In this document: in pieces, positions 1 to 9,525 of the stretch
How positions within the stretch are numbered: the stretch's first letter is position 1
Layout: every line of letters begins with the position of its first letter
Origin: Myxococcus stipitatus
Lineage (GTDB): Bacteria; Myxococcota; Myxococcia; Myxococcales; Myxococcaceae
Assembly (NCBI RefSeq): GCF_037414475.1
Contig: NZ_CP147913.1
Span: 5,144,001-5,208,000, forward strand
DNA: 64,000 bases
Direction of reading: 5' to 3'
Notes under the pieces: generated by a model
Database searches by the model: none
Seen by the model: only the letters and a program-made list of their open reading frames with translations
Told to the model about the DNA's origin: nothing
Program-made: the position numbers and the translations under genes

Positions 1-2
1 TG

Positions 3-539
3 GCGGCGCACCAGATTGCCATCGCCTTCAGCAGCCTCACCTTCACCGTGGCGGTGGGCGTGGGCAACGCGGGCAGCGTGCGGGTGGGCTGGGCCGTGGG
101 GGCTCGTGATTCGGCCCAGGCGCGGCTCAGTGGCTTCGTGGCCTTCGGCACGGGCGCGGCCTTCATGTCGCTGTGGGCGCTCGTCTTCGCGGTGTTCCCT
201 GAACCCCTCGCGAAGCTGGCGGGGGCACCCGCGGACGTGATTCCCCTGGCCGTGCCGCTGCTGATGGTGAGCGCCATCTTCCAGGTGTTCGACGGCGTGC
301 AGGGCGTGGGCGCGGGTGTGTTGCGCGGCGTGGGAGACACGCGCTTCACGTTCATCGCCAACATGGTCGGGCACTACGTGGTGGGCCTGCCGCTCACGCT
401 CCTCTTGGGCTTCAAGCTGGGGCAGGGCGTGGTGGGCATCTGGTGGGGCCTGTGCATGGGGCTCATCGTGGTGGCGTTCGCGCTCGTGTGGCGCTTCAAC
501 CGCGTGAGCGCCGGCGTGCTGCGCCCCATCGAGTCGTGA
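3..539 (+). CDS. MATE-family multidrug/cation efflux protein, 3' part only
   Basis: The gene enters from the left edge; about 178 C-terminal codons are visible, read in frame from base 3. The first residues (AAHQIAIAFSSLTF) followed by VAVGVGNAGSVRVG match the conserved segment that opens the second half of MATE (NorM/DinF-type) transporters. Several hydrophobic membrane spans follow, with the typical GAGVLRGVGDTRFTFIANMV block and a final amphipathic stretch. MATE proteins sit in the inner membrane and export cationic drugs using Na+ or H+ gradients; the substrate cannot be read here. It is convergent with the esterase gene, with a gap of only 13 bases. The upstream half and start lie outside the window. 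Confidence 0.85.
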   Translation, partial: AAHQIAIAFSSLTFTVAVGVGNAGSVRVGWAVGARDSAQARLSGFVAFGTGAAFMSLWALVFAVFPEPLAKLAGAPADVIPLAVPLLMVSAIFQVFDGVQGVGAGVLRGVGDTRFTFIANMVGHYVVGLPLTLLLGFKLGQGVVGIWWGLCMGLIVVAFALVWRFNRVSAGVLRPIES

Positions 540-552
540 TGGGGCGTGGCGG

Positions 553-1266
553 CTACCACGGCAGGTACTGCTGAATCATCTGTCGCCAGACGGGCCAGTC
601 GTGGGTGCCGCCCTGCCAGACGGCGAGCTGGTTGGCGATGTCCTTCCTCCACAGCAGGCGGGAGAGGTTCTCGTTGGAGGCGCGGCAGAAGTCGTGCTCA
701 CCCACCGCGAGCACCATCTCCACGCGCTGGAGCGCGGCGAGCTGCTGGGCGTCGTGGACGTTGGGGAGCCACTGCGTGGCGGAGTGGTAGTAGACGTCCG
801 CGTCGTGGTGGCCGTCGAGGAACTCGTCGGTCTCGAACTTGCCGCCCATGGAGATGAGCCGCTGGAAGATGTGCGGATGGCGCAGGCCCACGTTGTAGGC
901 GTGGAAGCCTCCGAAGCTGCATCCGGCGAGTGTCATGCGTCCCCCCGTGCTCCGGCGCGCCAGGAGGGGCACCACTTCGTGGAGCAGGTAGGCCTCCCAT
1001 TCCTTGTGCCGCGCGAGGCGGTCATGGGGATGGACAGAGGTGTTGAACCAGGACTCCTCATCCACCGAGTCCGGGCACACGACGACATAGCGGCCGGACT
1101 GGATGTGGTCGGAGATGGCGCCGATGAGGCCGAAGTCCTCGGCTTGATAGAAGCGCCCCCGGCTGGTGGGCAGCAGCAGCACGGGTTCGCCGGAGTGGCC
1201 AAAGAGCAACAACTCCATGTCCCGGTGCAGGCGCTCGCTGTACCAGCGGTGGTATTCGCGGTTCAT
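553..1266 (-). CDS. alpha/beta-hydrolase, putative esterase (esterase D-like family)
   Basis: About 237 residues. The protein resembles small serine esterases of the PF00756-type family: a nucleophile elbow GCSFGG, a GEHD segment in the position of the acid, and a C-terminal GTHDWPVW carrying the likely catalytic histidine. No signal peptide is seen, so it is probably cytosolic. The reading frame stays open further upstream, but the ATG at 1266 (MNREYHRWYSERL) is chosen because family homology starts there and the upstream residues look like non-coding sequence. The substrate is unknown. It is transcribed alone, convergent with the MATE gene. Confidence 0.75.
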   Translation of the reverse strand: MNREYHRWYSERLHRDMELLLFGHSGEPVLLLPTSRGRFYQAEDFGLIGAISDHIQSGRYVVVCPDSVDEESWFNTSVHPHDRLARHKEWEAYLLHEVVPLLARRSTGGRMTLAGCSFGGFHAYNVGLRHPHIFQRLISMGGKFETDEFLDGHHDADVYYHSATQWLPNVHDAQQLAALQRVEMVLAVGEHDFCRASNENLSRLLWRKDIANQLAVWQGGTHDWPVWRQMIQQYLPW

Positions 1267-1413
1267 GGGGCGCGAGCTTAACCGCGCCGTGTCAACGACT
1301 GGCAATGCGTGGAGTCCGCCATGCCCATGCGCACCTCGGACCACCACGTCCCGGGTATTCCCAGACACGGGGGCGGGTGCCCCGCGTGTCGGGAGTGAAA
1401 ACGGGTGTCGGGC

Positions 1414-2922
1414 TCAGTCGGGCCAGTTGCCTTCCAAGGGATGGGGGCCGGCAGTGAATGCGCGGACCAGGTGGGTGCCGCCGACGAAGGCGCCGGCCCA
1501 CGAGCCGCCCTTGCCGCCGAAGGACTCATCCCGGTCTCCGCGCGAGCGCATCTTGTTGATGCCGACCTTGAAGGCGTGGAGGCGGGAGGCGATTCGCCGC
1601 GCGAGCTCCGGGTCGTCCGTCGCCACGGAGGCCACGAGCGCGCCGTTGGAGATGTTGGCTTCGCGGACCAGCTCCTCCTCGGAGTCCACGGACACGAGCA
1701 CGTCGATGGGGCCGAAGGGTTCGCGCAGGTAGAGCTCGCTGTCCTCGGGGAGGCCGAAGAGGAGGGCGGGCGGGAGGTAGGCGCCGCGCTCCTGTTGGGA
1801 GGTGAAGGCGTCCTCGGCAAGCTCGCCTTGGAAGAGGACCTTGGCGCCTTGCGCTTGGGCCTCGGTGATGAGGGTGCGCAGCTCCTCCGCCTTGCTGGCG
1901 GAGATGAGCGGGCCGAAGTCGATGGGGGCGCCGAGGAGCGGATGGCCCACGCGCAGCGAGGACACGGTGTCCACGTAGGTGCGCACGAACTTGGGGACGA
2001 GCGACTTCTCGACGACCCAGCGGGTGTACGCGGTGCAGCGTTGCTTGCCGAAGTCGAAGCCGGCGCGAATCTGCTGGCCGAGCGCGTCCCAGTCCGAGAA
2101 TTGGGTGATGGCGTAGGCATTCACGCCTTCCATCTCCAGGGCGTAGCGCTTGTCGGTGGCTCGCAGGCGGCGGTGGACCTCGCCGCCGTTGGCGCGGCCG
2201 CCGATGAACGCGAGGCCGGCGATGCGCGGGTGGGCGACGAGTGCCTCGGAGAGGTCCCTGCCGCGTCCGCCGACGAGGGAGACGGGCAGCCCCGCGCGGC
2301 GCAGCAAGGCGAAGGCGATGGTGAGCGAGACGCCGCCGCCTTGCGTGGGAATCTTGGCGATGACCGAGTTGCCCGCGAGGGATTGCACGAGCACGTTGAG
2401 CATCAGCACGGAGAACGGATAGTTCCACGAGGCGATGTTGGAGATGAGGCCGAGAGGCTTTCGGCTCTCGAGCATCGAGCCAATCTGTTCCAGGTACCAG
2501 GCGATGCCGGCGAGACACCGGTCCACGTCATTGGCGGCGGTGGGGAGTGTCTTGCCGATGTCCCAGGCGAGCAGCTTGATGAGCAGGTCGCGGTGTTCCT
2601 CGAGGAGCGCCACGGCTTGGAGGACGGCGCGGGAGCGCTTGTCGATGGAGCGGGAGGACCAGGGGAGGAACTCCGCGGCGGCCTTCTCGACGCCGTCGGA
2701 GACCTGGGCGGCGTCGAGCAGCGGCAGCTCGGCGAGGACCTGGCCGTCGATGGGAGAGATGGCGTTGAACCAGGCGGCTGGGCGGACCCACTTTCCGGCG
2801 ACAGGGGAGAGCAGGCGTCCCTGGGCGTCGAAGGCCTCGGGAGCAACCCGCCTGGCCTCGGCGAGCAGGCGTCGGCTCTCGAGGTGAGAAAGGGGCCCGC
2901 CAACAAGTTCGGTATTCAGCAT
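1414..2922 (-). CDS. aldehyde dehydrogenase superfamily protein
   Basis: About 502 residues, the normal ALDH length. Visible marks are the NAD-binding SNIASWNYPF (the PWNFP motif of ALDHs), LEMEGVNAY in the position of the LELGGKNP general-base motif, and GKQRCTAYTR around the catalytic cysteine. The residues around the general base are unusual (E-G-V for G-G-K), so the substrate class cannot be assigned; aldehyde or semialdehyde oxidation with NAD(P)+ is expected. The ATG at 2922 is preceded by a good AGGAGGAG ribosome site. It diverges from cas3 and is probably unrelated to it. Confidence 0.8.
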   Translation of the reverse strand: MLNTELVGGPLSHLESRRLLAEARRVAPEAFDAQGRLLSPVAGKWVRPAAWFNAISPIDGQVLAELPLLDAAQVSDGVEKAAAEFLPWSSRSIDKRSRAVLQAVALLEEHRDLLIKLLAWDIGKTLPTAANDVDRCLAGIAWYLEQIGSMLESRKPLGLISNIASWNYPFSVLMLNVLVQSLAGNSVIAKIPTQGGGVSLTIAFALLRRAGLPVSLVGGRGRDLSEALVAHPRIAGLAFIGGRANGGEVHRRLRATDKRYALEMEGVNAYAITQFSDWDALGQQIRAGFDFGKQRCTAYTRWVVEKSLVPKFVRTYVDTVSSLRVGHPLLGAPIDFGPLISASKAEELRTLITEAQAQGAKVLFQGELAEDAFTSQQERGAYLPPALLFGLPEDSELYLREPFGPIDVLVSVDSEEELVREANISNGALVASVATDDPELARRIASRLHAFKVGINKMRSRGDRDESFGGKGGSWAGAFVGGTHLVRAFTAGPHPLEGNWPD

Positions 2923-3196
2923 GGGTGCTCCTCCTCATGCGAGGGATTCGCTCTGAATCCACGGAGGCCGCGGCGAATGGGGGCCACGGCGTGGGCGGAA
3001 TATCGTCACGCATGACGCCGGGCTGTCTGGGCGGGCGGACAAGGGCCCGGGTGTCCGGTGGTGCGTGCGCGCCTGTCCATCCCCCCGAGGGGGGAGAGAC
3101 GACCCATGAGGGTAATGGCATACCTCGCGGTGATGTGAGGAATTGCGCGCCGAGGCGTTTCGCCGTGACGCTTTGTGAGTGGGTGCTGTACCGTGA
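2923..3196. promoter_or_regulatory. divergent intergenic region upstream of ALDH gene and cas operon
   Basis: These 274 bases must hold the promoters for the leftward dehydrogenase gene and the rightward cas operon. I see the dehydrogenase ribosome site at its left end but no convincing -35/-10 pair. No strong Shine-Dalgarno sequence precedes the cas3 start. Confidence 0.4.
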
Positions 3197-5467
3197 ATGA
3201 CAGACTTCGAGCCCGGGTCAGGCAGTGGGGGATGTGTGGCAAACAATGAGCCGTCATGTGCCGTGACTCCGGAGCCGCTCGCTCACGTGACGCGGACGGG
3301 GCGCCCGCATCTGCTGCGAGAGCATCTGGAGGCGGTTGGGAGCCTCGCGGCGGAGTTCGCGCCACGCGAGGACATGAAGGTGCCTGCCCTGGCGACGGGG
3401 CGCTGGCATGACCTTGGGAAGTATCGCGGGCACTTTCAGTACCGCATCCGGACGGAGAACGGCTTCGAGGCCCACCTGGAGCCAGAGGGCGGGGGAGACA
3501 AGGACCACTCCACGGCGGGGGCGCTGTGGGCGCTGCGCGCGGAGGCGGCGTTGTTCCCGGTGGCCATGGCCATCGCGGGGCACCACGGCGGCTTGTCGGA
3601 CATGGAGAAGTTCAAGGAGCGCGTCCAGCGGCCAGGGAAGAAGGCCCTGCTCGAGGAGGCGCTGGCCCAGGGAGTTCCTCAGGACCTCCAGACGACGCCC
3701 ACGGGATTGTCCGTCGCACCGCTGTTGACGTTGTCCCGGCACCGGTTGGAGTTCTGGACGCGGATGCTGTTCTCGTCGCTCTGTGACGCGGACTTCCTCG
3801 ACACCGAGCGGTTCTTCGATGAAGGGCGAGAGGCGGAGCGGCGGGTCGGGGTGACGCTGGAGCAGCTCTCCGATGGGCTCCGGGCGTATCTGGACCGGAA
3901 GCAGAGCGGTGCTCCAGACACGGTGGTGAACCAGGTCCGCCGCGAGGTGCTCTCCTCGGTGCTCGCGGCGGCGCCGAGTGCTTCCGGGGTCTTCAGCCTC
4001 ACCGTGCCCACGGGTGGTGGGAAGACGCTCACGTCCATGGCGTTCGCGTTGGAGCATGCGCGGGCACGGGGACAGCGGCGTGTCATCGTCGCGATTCCGT
4101 ACACCTCCATCATCGAGCAGAGCGCGGCGGTGTACCGGGAGGCCTTCGGTGAGCTTGGGCACGCCGTCATCGAGCACCACTCGGCGGTGGACCCTCGGCG
4201 GGAGACGGCGCTCAACCGGGTCGCGAGTGAGAACTGGGATGCGCCGGTCATCGTCACCACCACGGTGCAGTTGTTGGAGAGCCTCTTCGCCAACCGTCCG
4301 GCGGCGTGCCGCAAGCTGCACAACATCGCTCACAGCGTCATCGTGCTCGATGAGGCGCAGACGCTTCCGCCGTCGTTGCTGACGGCCATCCTGGATGGGC
4401 TGAAGACGCTGGTGGAGGACTATGGCTGCTCGGTGGTCATCTGCACCGCCACGCAGCCCGCGCTGGGGCGGCGTCCGGAGCTGCCCGAAGGCTTCGCGTC
4501 GATTCGGGAGCTGGTTCCGCCGGAGGTGCGCGCCTTCGAGCGCTTGCGTCGTGTGCAGGTGTGTTGGCCGACTCGGCGCGAGCCCACCCCTTACGCGGAG
4601 CTGGCGGAGGCCGTGGCGCGCGAGCAGGACGTACTCGTGGTGGTTCATCGAAGGGATGACGCGCGCAAGCTCTGTGCGCTGGTGGACGGGTTGGTCGGCG
4701 GGGAAGGGAAGACGCTGCACTTGTCTGCGTTGATGTGTCCCGAGCACCGCTCCGTGGTTCTGGCGGACATCAAGGAGCGCAAGCGGCGCGGTGAGCCGGT
4801 GCGGCTGGTGGCGACGCAGTTGGTGGAGGCGGGAGTGGACCTGGACTTCCGCGTCGTCTACCGGAGCATGGCGGGGCTGGATGCGCTCGCGCAGGCTGCG
4901 GGGCGCTGCAACCGTGAGGGGCTGCTCGACGGATTGGGGGAGCTGCGTATCTACGAGGCGGAGACGGCGCCACCGGTGGGAGTGCTTCGGGCCGCGGTGG
5001 ATGTCACTCGGGCGTTGCGGGTGCAGCGGCCCGACCTGGACCTCTTCGCGCCGGAGAGCTTCCGGTTCTACTTCGAGCGGTTGTTCGCGAATGCGAACCG
5101 GGACGGCAAGGCCATCCAGGAGCTGCGCAAGGAACTCCGGTTCGAGGCGGTCGCCGGGACGTTCAAGCTCGTCGAGGACGAGTGGAGTGCTCCGGTGGTG
5201 GTGCCCTACTCGGGCTGCGAGCCGTGGTTGGAGGAGTTGATGAAGGTGGGGCCCTCGCGTGAGCGGCTGCGTGCCTTGCAGCGCTTCACGGTGACCGTGC
5301 CTCGCAAGGTGTTGGAGTCGTGGGTGGAGCGGAAGTGGGCCCAGGTTGCATCGGAGACCGTGGTGTTCCTGGGGCCGGAGCACAGGGGCACTGCGTATGA
5401 CCCGACGTTTGGATTGATGCCCGAGAAGGTCGGGATTCTCGACCCGGGTGTCCTCATCACCGGCTGA
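3197..5467 (+). CDS. cas3: CRISPR-associated helicase/nuclease Cas3 (HD domain fused)
   Basis: About 756 residues with the full HD-plus-helicase layout of subtype I-C Cas3. The N-terminal HD nuclease shows WHDLGKY near residue 70, DHSTAGA near 103 and AGHHGG near 126. The helicase has Walker A PTGGGKT near 271, the DEAQ box near 385, TATQPAL, and motif VI QAAGRCNREG near 566. Cas3 is recruited by target-bound Cascade, nicks the displaced strand and degrades it 3' to 5'. All catalytic motifs look intact. It opens the cas operon; cas5c follows after 19 bases. The ATG at 3197 has no strong ribosome site, so a start slightly downstream is possible. Confidence 0.95.
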   Translation: MTDFEPGSGSGGCVANNEPSCAVTPEPLAHVTRTGRPHLLREHLEAVGSLAAEFAPREDMKVPALATGRWHDLGKYRGHFQYRIRTENGFEAHLEPEGGGDKDHSTAGALWALRAEAALFPVAMAIAGHHGGLSDMEKFKERVQRPGKKALLEEALAQGVPQDLQTTPTGLSVAPLLTLSRHRLEFWTRMLFSSLCDADFLDTERFFDEGREAERRVGVTLEQLSDGLRAYLDRKQSGAPDTVVNQVRREVLSSVLAAAPSASGVFSLTVPTGGGKTLTSMAFALEHARARGQRRVIVAIPYTSIIEQSAAVYREAFGELGHAVIEHHSAVDPRRETALNRVASENWDAPVIVTTTVQLLESLFANRPAACRKLHNIAHSVIVLDEAQTLPPSLLTAILDGLKTLVEDYGCSVVICTATQPALGRRPELPEGFASIRELVPPEVRAFERLRRVQVCWPTRREPTPYAELAEAVAREQDVLVVVHRRDDARKLCALVDGLVGGEGKTLHLSALMCPEHRSVVLADIKERKRRGEPVRLVATQLVEAGVDLDFRVVYRSMAGLDALAQAAGRCNREGLLDGLGELRIYEAETAPPVGVLRAAVDVTRALRVQRPDLDLFAPESFRFYFERLFANANRDGKAIQELRKELRFEAVAGTFKLVEDEWSAPVVVPYSGCEPWLEELMKVGPSRERLRALQRFTVTVPRKVLESWVERKWAQVASETVVFLGPEHRGTAYDPTFGLMPEKVGILDPGVLITG

Positions 5468-5486
5468 TGGATTTCAGGAGGTGTGG

Positions 5487-6152
5487 ATGAAGACAGCAAC
5501 GAGCAAGCGATTCCGCGTGCGGGCCCAAGGGCCCGTGGCGTGTTTCACGCGGCCCGAGATGAAGGCCGAGCGGGTCAGCTACGAGGTGATGACGCCCTCC
5601 GCGGCCAGGGGCGTCTTGGAGGCGATTCTGTGGAAGCCGGCGATTCGCTGGCAGGTGCATGAGATTGCCGTCCTCGCGCCCGTGCGCTGGATGAGCTTTA
5701 GGCGCAACGAGGTGAACAGCCGCGCGACGGTGGGGAAGTTCGACTACGCGGCGGACGAGGACCGGGCCCAGCGCAACACGGTGGCGCTGCGGGAGGTGGA
5801 CTACGTCATCACCGCGTCCTTCGCGCTCGTGCCGGGCAAGGCGGGGGCGGAGGACAACGTCCGCAAGTTCGAGGAGATGTTCGAGCGGCGGCTGGAGAAG
5901 GGACAGTTCTTCCACGCGCCCTACCTGGGGTGTCGCGAGTTCGCGGCGAGGGTGGAAGTGGCGAGCGGGGAGCTGAGTCCCTCGGACGCGGCGGTGGAGC
6001 GCAGGCCCCTGGGGTTGATGTTCTACGACTTCGAGTTCGGTGACTCGGGGCGCGCGACGCGGCCTCTGTTCTTCGATGCGTATCTGGACCATGGCGTGCT
6101 CCAGGTGCCGCCGTGGGAGCAGGTGCTGGAGCGCAATGGAGGCAGGCCATGA
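5487..6152 (+). CDS. cas5c: Cas5c (Cas5d/Csd5-type), type I-C Cascade subunit and crRNA endonuclease
   Basis: About 221 residues. The protein begins with the Cas5 beta strand (FRVRAQGPVACFTRPEMKAE) and has the I-C signature region SYEVMTPSAARGVLEAI followed by PVRWMSFRRNE. In subtype I-C there is no Cas6; Cas5c cuts the repeat hairpin to make crRNA and holds the 5' handle. The start at 5487 is set by an AGGAGGT site 4-10 bases upstream; the longer open frame reaches back into cas3. Its stop overlaps the cas8c start (ATGA), indicating translational coupling. Confidence 0.93.
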   Translation: MKTATSKRFRVRAQGPVACFTRPEMKAERVSYEVMTPSAARGVLEAILWKPAIRWQVHEIAVLAPVRWMSFRRNEVNSRATVGKFDYAADEDRAQRNTVALREVDYVITASFALVPGKAGAEDNVRKFEEMFERRLEKGQFFHAPYLGCREFAARVEVASGELSPSDAAVERRPLGLMFYDFEFGDSGRATRPLFFDAYLDHGVLQVPPWEQVLERNGGRP

Positions 6153-7894
6153 TGCTGGCGGCGCTCGATGCGTTCGCGCGGGAGCGTGGGCTCGCGGATG
6201 ACCCGCTCTATGAGACCCGGCCGGTGGACTTTCGCATTCGCCTGGGGGCGAAGGGAGAGTTCCTCGGGTTGGAGTCCACGCAGGATGAGCGAGGGAAGGG
6301 GATGCCTCTGCTCATTCCTCGCATCCCGCAGCGGCGGGTGAACATCGCCTCGGGTTTCCTCGTGGATAACCCAAAGTACGTGCTCTCTCATGATGTGGAT
6401 GAGCCCTCGGCGCGGGAGGGAAAGGCCGCGAAGGGGCCCGCACGGTTCGCGGCCTTCCTCGCCATGGTGCAAGAGGCTCTTGCCGCTTGCGGTGCTCCTG
6501 AGCTTCGGGCGGTGGAGGCATTTCTGCTGAACGAGGAGGCTCGCGCGAAGGTTGTCGCGGCTCGGAACCCGGAGGATTGGAATGGCTCCGAGTTGTTGGC
6601 CTTTGTCGTAGGCGACGCGGCGGGCCCCGTGCATCAGCACCCCGCCATCCGCGAGTGGTGGGAGCGACGAGGAAAGGAGCAATCCGCGCAAGGGCGGGTG
6701 GGGCTTTGCCTCGTAACCGGAACCTCGGGCGTTCTGGCGGAGACGCACTTCGTCCTCAAGAACGTCCCGAACGCGCAGCCCGCGGGCGCCGCACTGGTGT
6801 CGTTCAACGCGCCGGCGTTCGAGTCGCACAAGCTCAAACAGGGAGGGAATGCGCCGGTCTCTCAGTCCGCGGCCCTGGGCTACGTGCTCGCGCTGAATGA
6901 CCTGCTGCGGAAGTCGGAGGAGCGCCGCTACCGGCAGGGCATCCAGGTGGGGGAGGACTCGGTGCTGGTGTTCTGGACGAACAGCACCGCGCAAGAGGAG
7001 AGCCTCCTCCTGTCCTGGATGGACCCGTCGGAGGCGGACCTTCGCCGTTTCCTCGAGGCGCCCTTCCGTGGCCTGGAGCCGAGCGAGCTGGATACGCGGA
7101 GCTTCTATTCCGTGACGCTCGCGGGGAACTCGGGCCGGGTGGCCGTGCGGGACTGGTTCCAGACGAGTGTCGGCGAGGTGAAGCAGAACATCCGGCGGTA
7201 CTTCGCGGACCTGCGCTTGGGGGATGGGACGACGGACAAGCCCACTCCCATCTGGCGACTGCTGAAGGCCGTGGAGGCGCCTTCGGGACGAGGACTGACT
7301 CCCGACGTCGCGACTCGGATGCTGGGCGCGGCGCTTCGAGGGCAGCCGTTTCCCCGGCAGCTCCTCTCCGCGGCATTGGACCGGCTCCGGCTCCCTCCGT
7401 CGGACGACAAGCTCGAGCGCGAGCAGCTCCGGCTTCGTGTCGCGCTCATCAAGGCCACCCTCATCCGTCTTCCCCGAAGTGGAACCGCTTCCCTGGAGGT
7501 CTCCGTGTCATTGGACAAGACAAACTCGTCGCAGCCCTATGTCCTGGGGCGACTGTTCGCGGTGCTGGAGCGCTTGCAGGGCGCGGCCCTGGGCGACATC
7601 AATGCCACCATCCGAGACCGCTACTTCGGCGCGGCCTCACGCAATCCGGCGACCGTCTTCCCGCGTCTCCTCCAGCTCTCCGTCCACCACGCGTCCAAGG
7701 CGGAGTCAGGCGGGTGGCTCGAGAAGGTGAAGGCCGAGGTCATGGCCTTGCTTCCTCCGGAGCGCTTCCCTCGCATCCTCGCCTTGGAGGACCAGGGGCT
7801 CTTCGCGGTGGGTTACTACCACCAACGCGAGGCGTTCTTCACGAAGCGCGCGGCGCCTGAGCCCGCCGCCGAGTCCCCTGCTTCCTCCGTCTGA
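6149..7894 (+). CDS. cas8c: Cas8c (Csd1-type), large subunit of type I-C Cascade
   Basis: About 581 residues, the usual Csd1/Cas8c length. It starts [18 protein letters not shown], typical of this family, and is identified by order between cas5c and cas7c together with conserved stretches such as [15 protein letters not shown] and the FWTNST segment. Cas8c recognises the PAM (5'-TTC in characterised I-C systems) and helps open the target duplex; in I-C an internal start in this gene can also yield a small Cas11c subunit, which I did not try to locate. The start overlaps the cas5c stop by four bases and is preceded by GGAGG. Confidence 0.92.
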   Translation: MMLAALDAFARERGLADDPLYETRPVDFRIRLGAKGEFLGLESTQDERGKGMPLLIPRIPQRRVNIASGFLVDNPKYVLSHDVDEPSAREGKAAKGPARFAAFLAMVQEALAACGAPELRAVEAFLLNEEARAKVVAARNPEDWNGSELLAFVVGDAAGPVHQHPAIREWWERRGKEQSAQGRVGLCLVTGTSGVLAETHFVLKNVPNAQPAGAALVSFNAPAFESHKLKQGGNAPVSQSAALGYVLALNDLLRKSEERRYRQGIQVGEDSVLVFWTNSTAQEESLLLSWMDPSEADLRRFLEAPFRGLEPSELDTRSFYSVTLAGNSGRVAVRDWFQTSVGEVKQNIRRYFADLRLGDGTTDKPTPIWRLLKAVEAPSGRGLTPDVATRMLGAALRGQPFPRQLLSAALDRLRLPPSDDKLEREQLRLRVALIKATLIRLPRSGTASLEVSVSLDKTNSSQPYVLGRLFAVLERLQGAALGDINATIRDRYFGAASRNPATVFPRLLQLSVHHASKAESGGWLEKVKAEVMALLPPERFPRILALEDQGLFAVGYYHQREAFFTKRAAPEPAAESPASSV

Positions 7895-7929
7895 CTTCCT
7901 GTTCCCATCCTTCCCTGAAAGAGAACGCC

Positions 7930-8841
7930 ATGTCCGAGCTCAAGAACCGTTACGACTTCGTCCTGCTGTTCGATGTCCAAGATGGAAACCCCAACGGGGA
8001 CCCGGATGCGGGCAACCTGCCTCGCATCGACCCGGAGACGGGGCACGGGTTGGTCACCGACGTGTGCCTCAAGCGCAAGGTGCGCAACTTCATCCAGCTC
8101 ACCCAGGAGAAGAAGCCGGGCCTGGACATCTTCGTGAAGGAGAAGGCGGTCCTGAATGTGTCCATCTACGACGCCTACAAGGGGCTGGGCATCGACCTGA
8201 GCGAGAAGCCCGCGAAGGCGGAGGACGGCAAGAAGCGCGACTCGAAGGGCAAGGCCCAGGGCTCAGAGGTCGAGCAAGGCCGAGCGTGGATGTGCAAGAC
8301 GTTCTTCGACGTGCGGACCTTCGGTGCGGTGATGTCCACGGGGGCCAACGCCGGGCAGGTGCGAGGGCCGGTGCAGCTGACGTTCGCGCGCTCGGTGACG
8401 CCGATTGTCTCGCTGGAGCACTCCATCACCCGCATGGCCGTGGCCACCGAGGCCGAGGCCGAGAAGCAGGGCGGTGACAACCGCACCATGGGGCGCAAGA
8501 ACACGGTGCCCTACGGGCTCTATCGTGCATATGGCTTCGTCTCTCCTCACCTGGCGAAGCAGACGGGCTTCGGTCAGGCGGACCTGGAGCTGCTGTTCAA
8601 GTCCTTCGCTCACATGTTCGAGCTGGACCGCAGCGCGGCGCGTGGGCTGATGGCGATGCGAAAGGTCATCGTCTTCAAGCACGGGTCCGAGCTGGGCAAT
8701 GCGCCCGCGCATGCGCTGTTCGACCGGGTCAAGGTGGCGCCCGTGCAACCCGAGAAGGCCGCGCGTGCGTTCTCGGACTACAGGGTGTCGGTGGATGTGG
8801 CGGGCTTGCCGCAGGGCATCGAGGTGATGGACCTGGTGTGA
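7930..8841 (+). CDS. cas7c: Cas7c (Csd2-type), backbone subunit of type I-C Cascade
   Basis: About 303 residues. The N terminus [20 protein letters not shown] is the hallmark of the Csh2/Csd2 Cas7 family; the mid region [19 protein letters not shown] and [13 protein letters not shown] are also typical. Several copies form the helical backbone that coats the crRNA spacer. The gene begins 35 bases after cas8c behind a weak GAAAGAGA ribosome site. Its TGA overlaps the ATG of cas4. Confidence 0.94.
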   Translation: MSELKNRYDFVLLFDVQDGNPNGDPDAGNLPRIDPETGHGLVTDVCLKRKVRNFIQLTQEKKPGLDIFVKEKAVLNVSIYDAYKGLGIDLSEKPAKAEDGKKRDSKGKAQGSEVEQGRAWMCKTFFDVRTFGAVMSTGANAGQVRGPVQLTFARSVTPIVSLEHSITRMAVATEAEAEKQGGDNRTMGRKNTVPYGLYRAYGFVSPHLAKQTGFGQADLELLFKSFAHMFELDRSAARGLMAMRKVIVFKHGSELGNAPAHALFDRVKVAPVQPEKAARAFSDYRVSVDVAGLPQGIEVMDLV

Positions 8842-9488
8842 TGATGGAGTCCCGCGAGACATGGGTGGCGCTGTCCGCCTTGCAGCACCTGCTGTTCTGT
8901 GAGCGGCAGGCGGCGCTCATCCATGTCGAGCGGCTGTGGCTTGAGGATGTCAACACCGCCACGGGGCGCCTGCTGCATGAGCGGGTGGATTTGCCGGGGC
9001 ATGATGCTCGGCCGGGCCGGCGCGTGGAGCGCGCGGTCCGGCTGGGCTGTCAGCGTTTGCGGCTGACGGGGCGCGCGAACCTGGTCGAGTACCATCCGGA
9101 CTCCACGAGCCCCACGGGTTGGCGTCCCTTCCCCGTGGAGGTGAAGCGTGGGCGGCGGAAGTCGGAGGATGCCGACCGGGTGCAGCTCTGTGCCCAGGCG
9201 CTGTGCCTGGAGGAGATGCACGGTGTCGAGGTGCCCGAGGGGGCGTTGTTTCATGGGGCGCAGCACCGGCGGCAGGCGGTGAGGTTCGATGCGGGGCTGC
9301 GGGCTCGGACGGAGGCGGCCGTTGCTCGGATGCATGAGCTGCTGGAGAGGGGCCACGTCCCCGTCGTGCCAAGGGCTCCGAAGTGTGAGAAGTGCTCGCT
9401 GGAGTCGCTGTGTCTGCCGCAGGTCACCGCGGGCCAGCGGCGAGCCTCCGACCATCTGAAGCGGATGATGGAGTCCGTGGAGTTCTGA
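8841..9488 (+). CDS. cas4: Cas4, Fe-S RecB-family nuclease for spacer acquisition
   Basis: About 215 residues. Iron-sulfur ligands are visible as a cysteine near the N terminus (LLFCERQ) and a C-terminal CEKCSLESLC cluster. The RecB-type active site is seen in FPVEVKRGRRK (E-x-K) and the following QLCAQALCLEEM helix. Cas4 trims prespacer 3' ends and enforces PAM-dependent, correctly oriented integration with Cas1-Cas2. The ATG at 8841 overlaps the cas7c stop; a second ATG follows directly and could also serve. Confidence 0.93.
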   Translation: MMESRETWVALSALQHLLFCERQAALIHVERLWLEDVNTATGRLLHERVDLPGHDARPGRRVERAVRLGCQRLRLTGRANLVEYHPDSTSPTGWRPFPVEVKRGRRKSEDADRVQLCAQALCLEEMHGVEVPEGALFHGAQHRRQAVRFDAGLRARTEAAVARMHELLERGHVPVVPRAPKCEKCSLESLCLPQVTAGQRRASDHLKRMMESVEF

Positions 9489-9525
9489 CGGCCAGGCCTC
9501 GTGAGGGGACTGGCTGGGAGCTGTC

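Noticed and set aside
3254..5383. 709-codon minus-strand open frame opposite cas3
   Set aside because: GC-rich antisense shadow; cas3 on the plus strand has all family motifs, and the opposite frame shows only low-complexity Arg/His/Gln-rich sequence.
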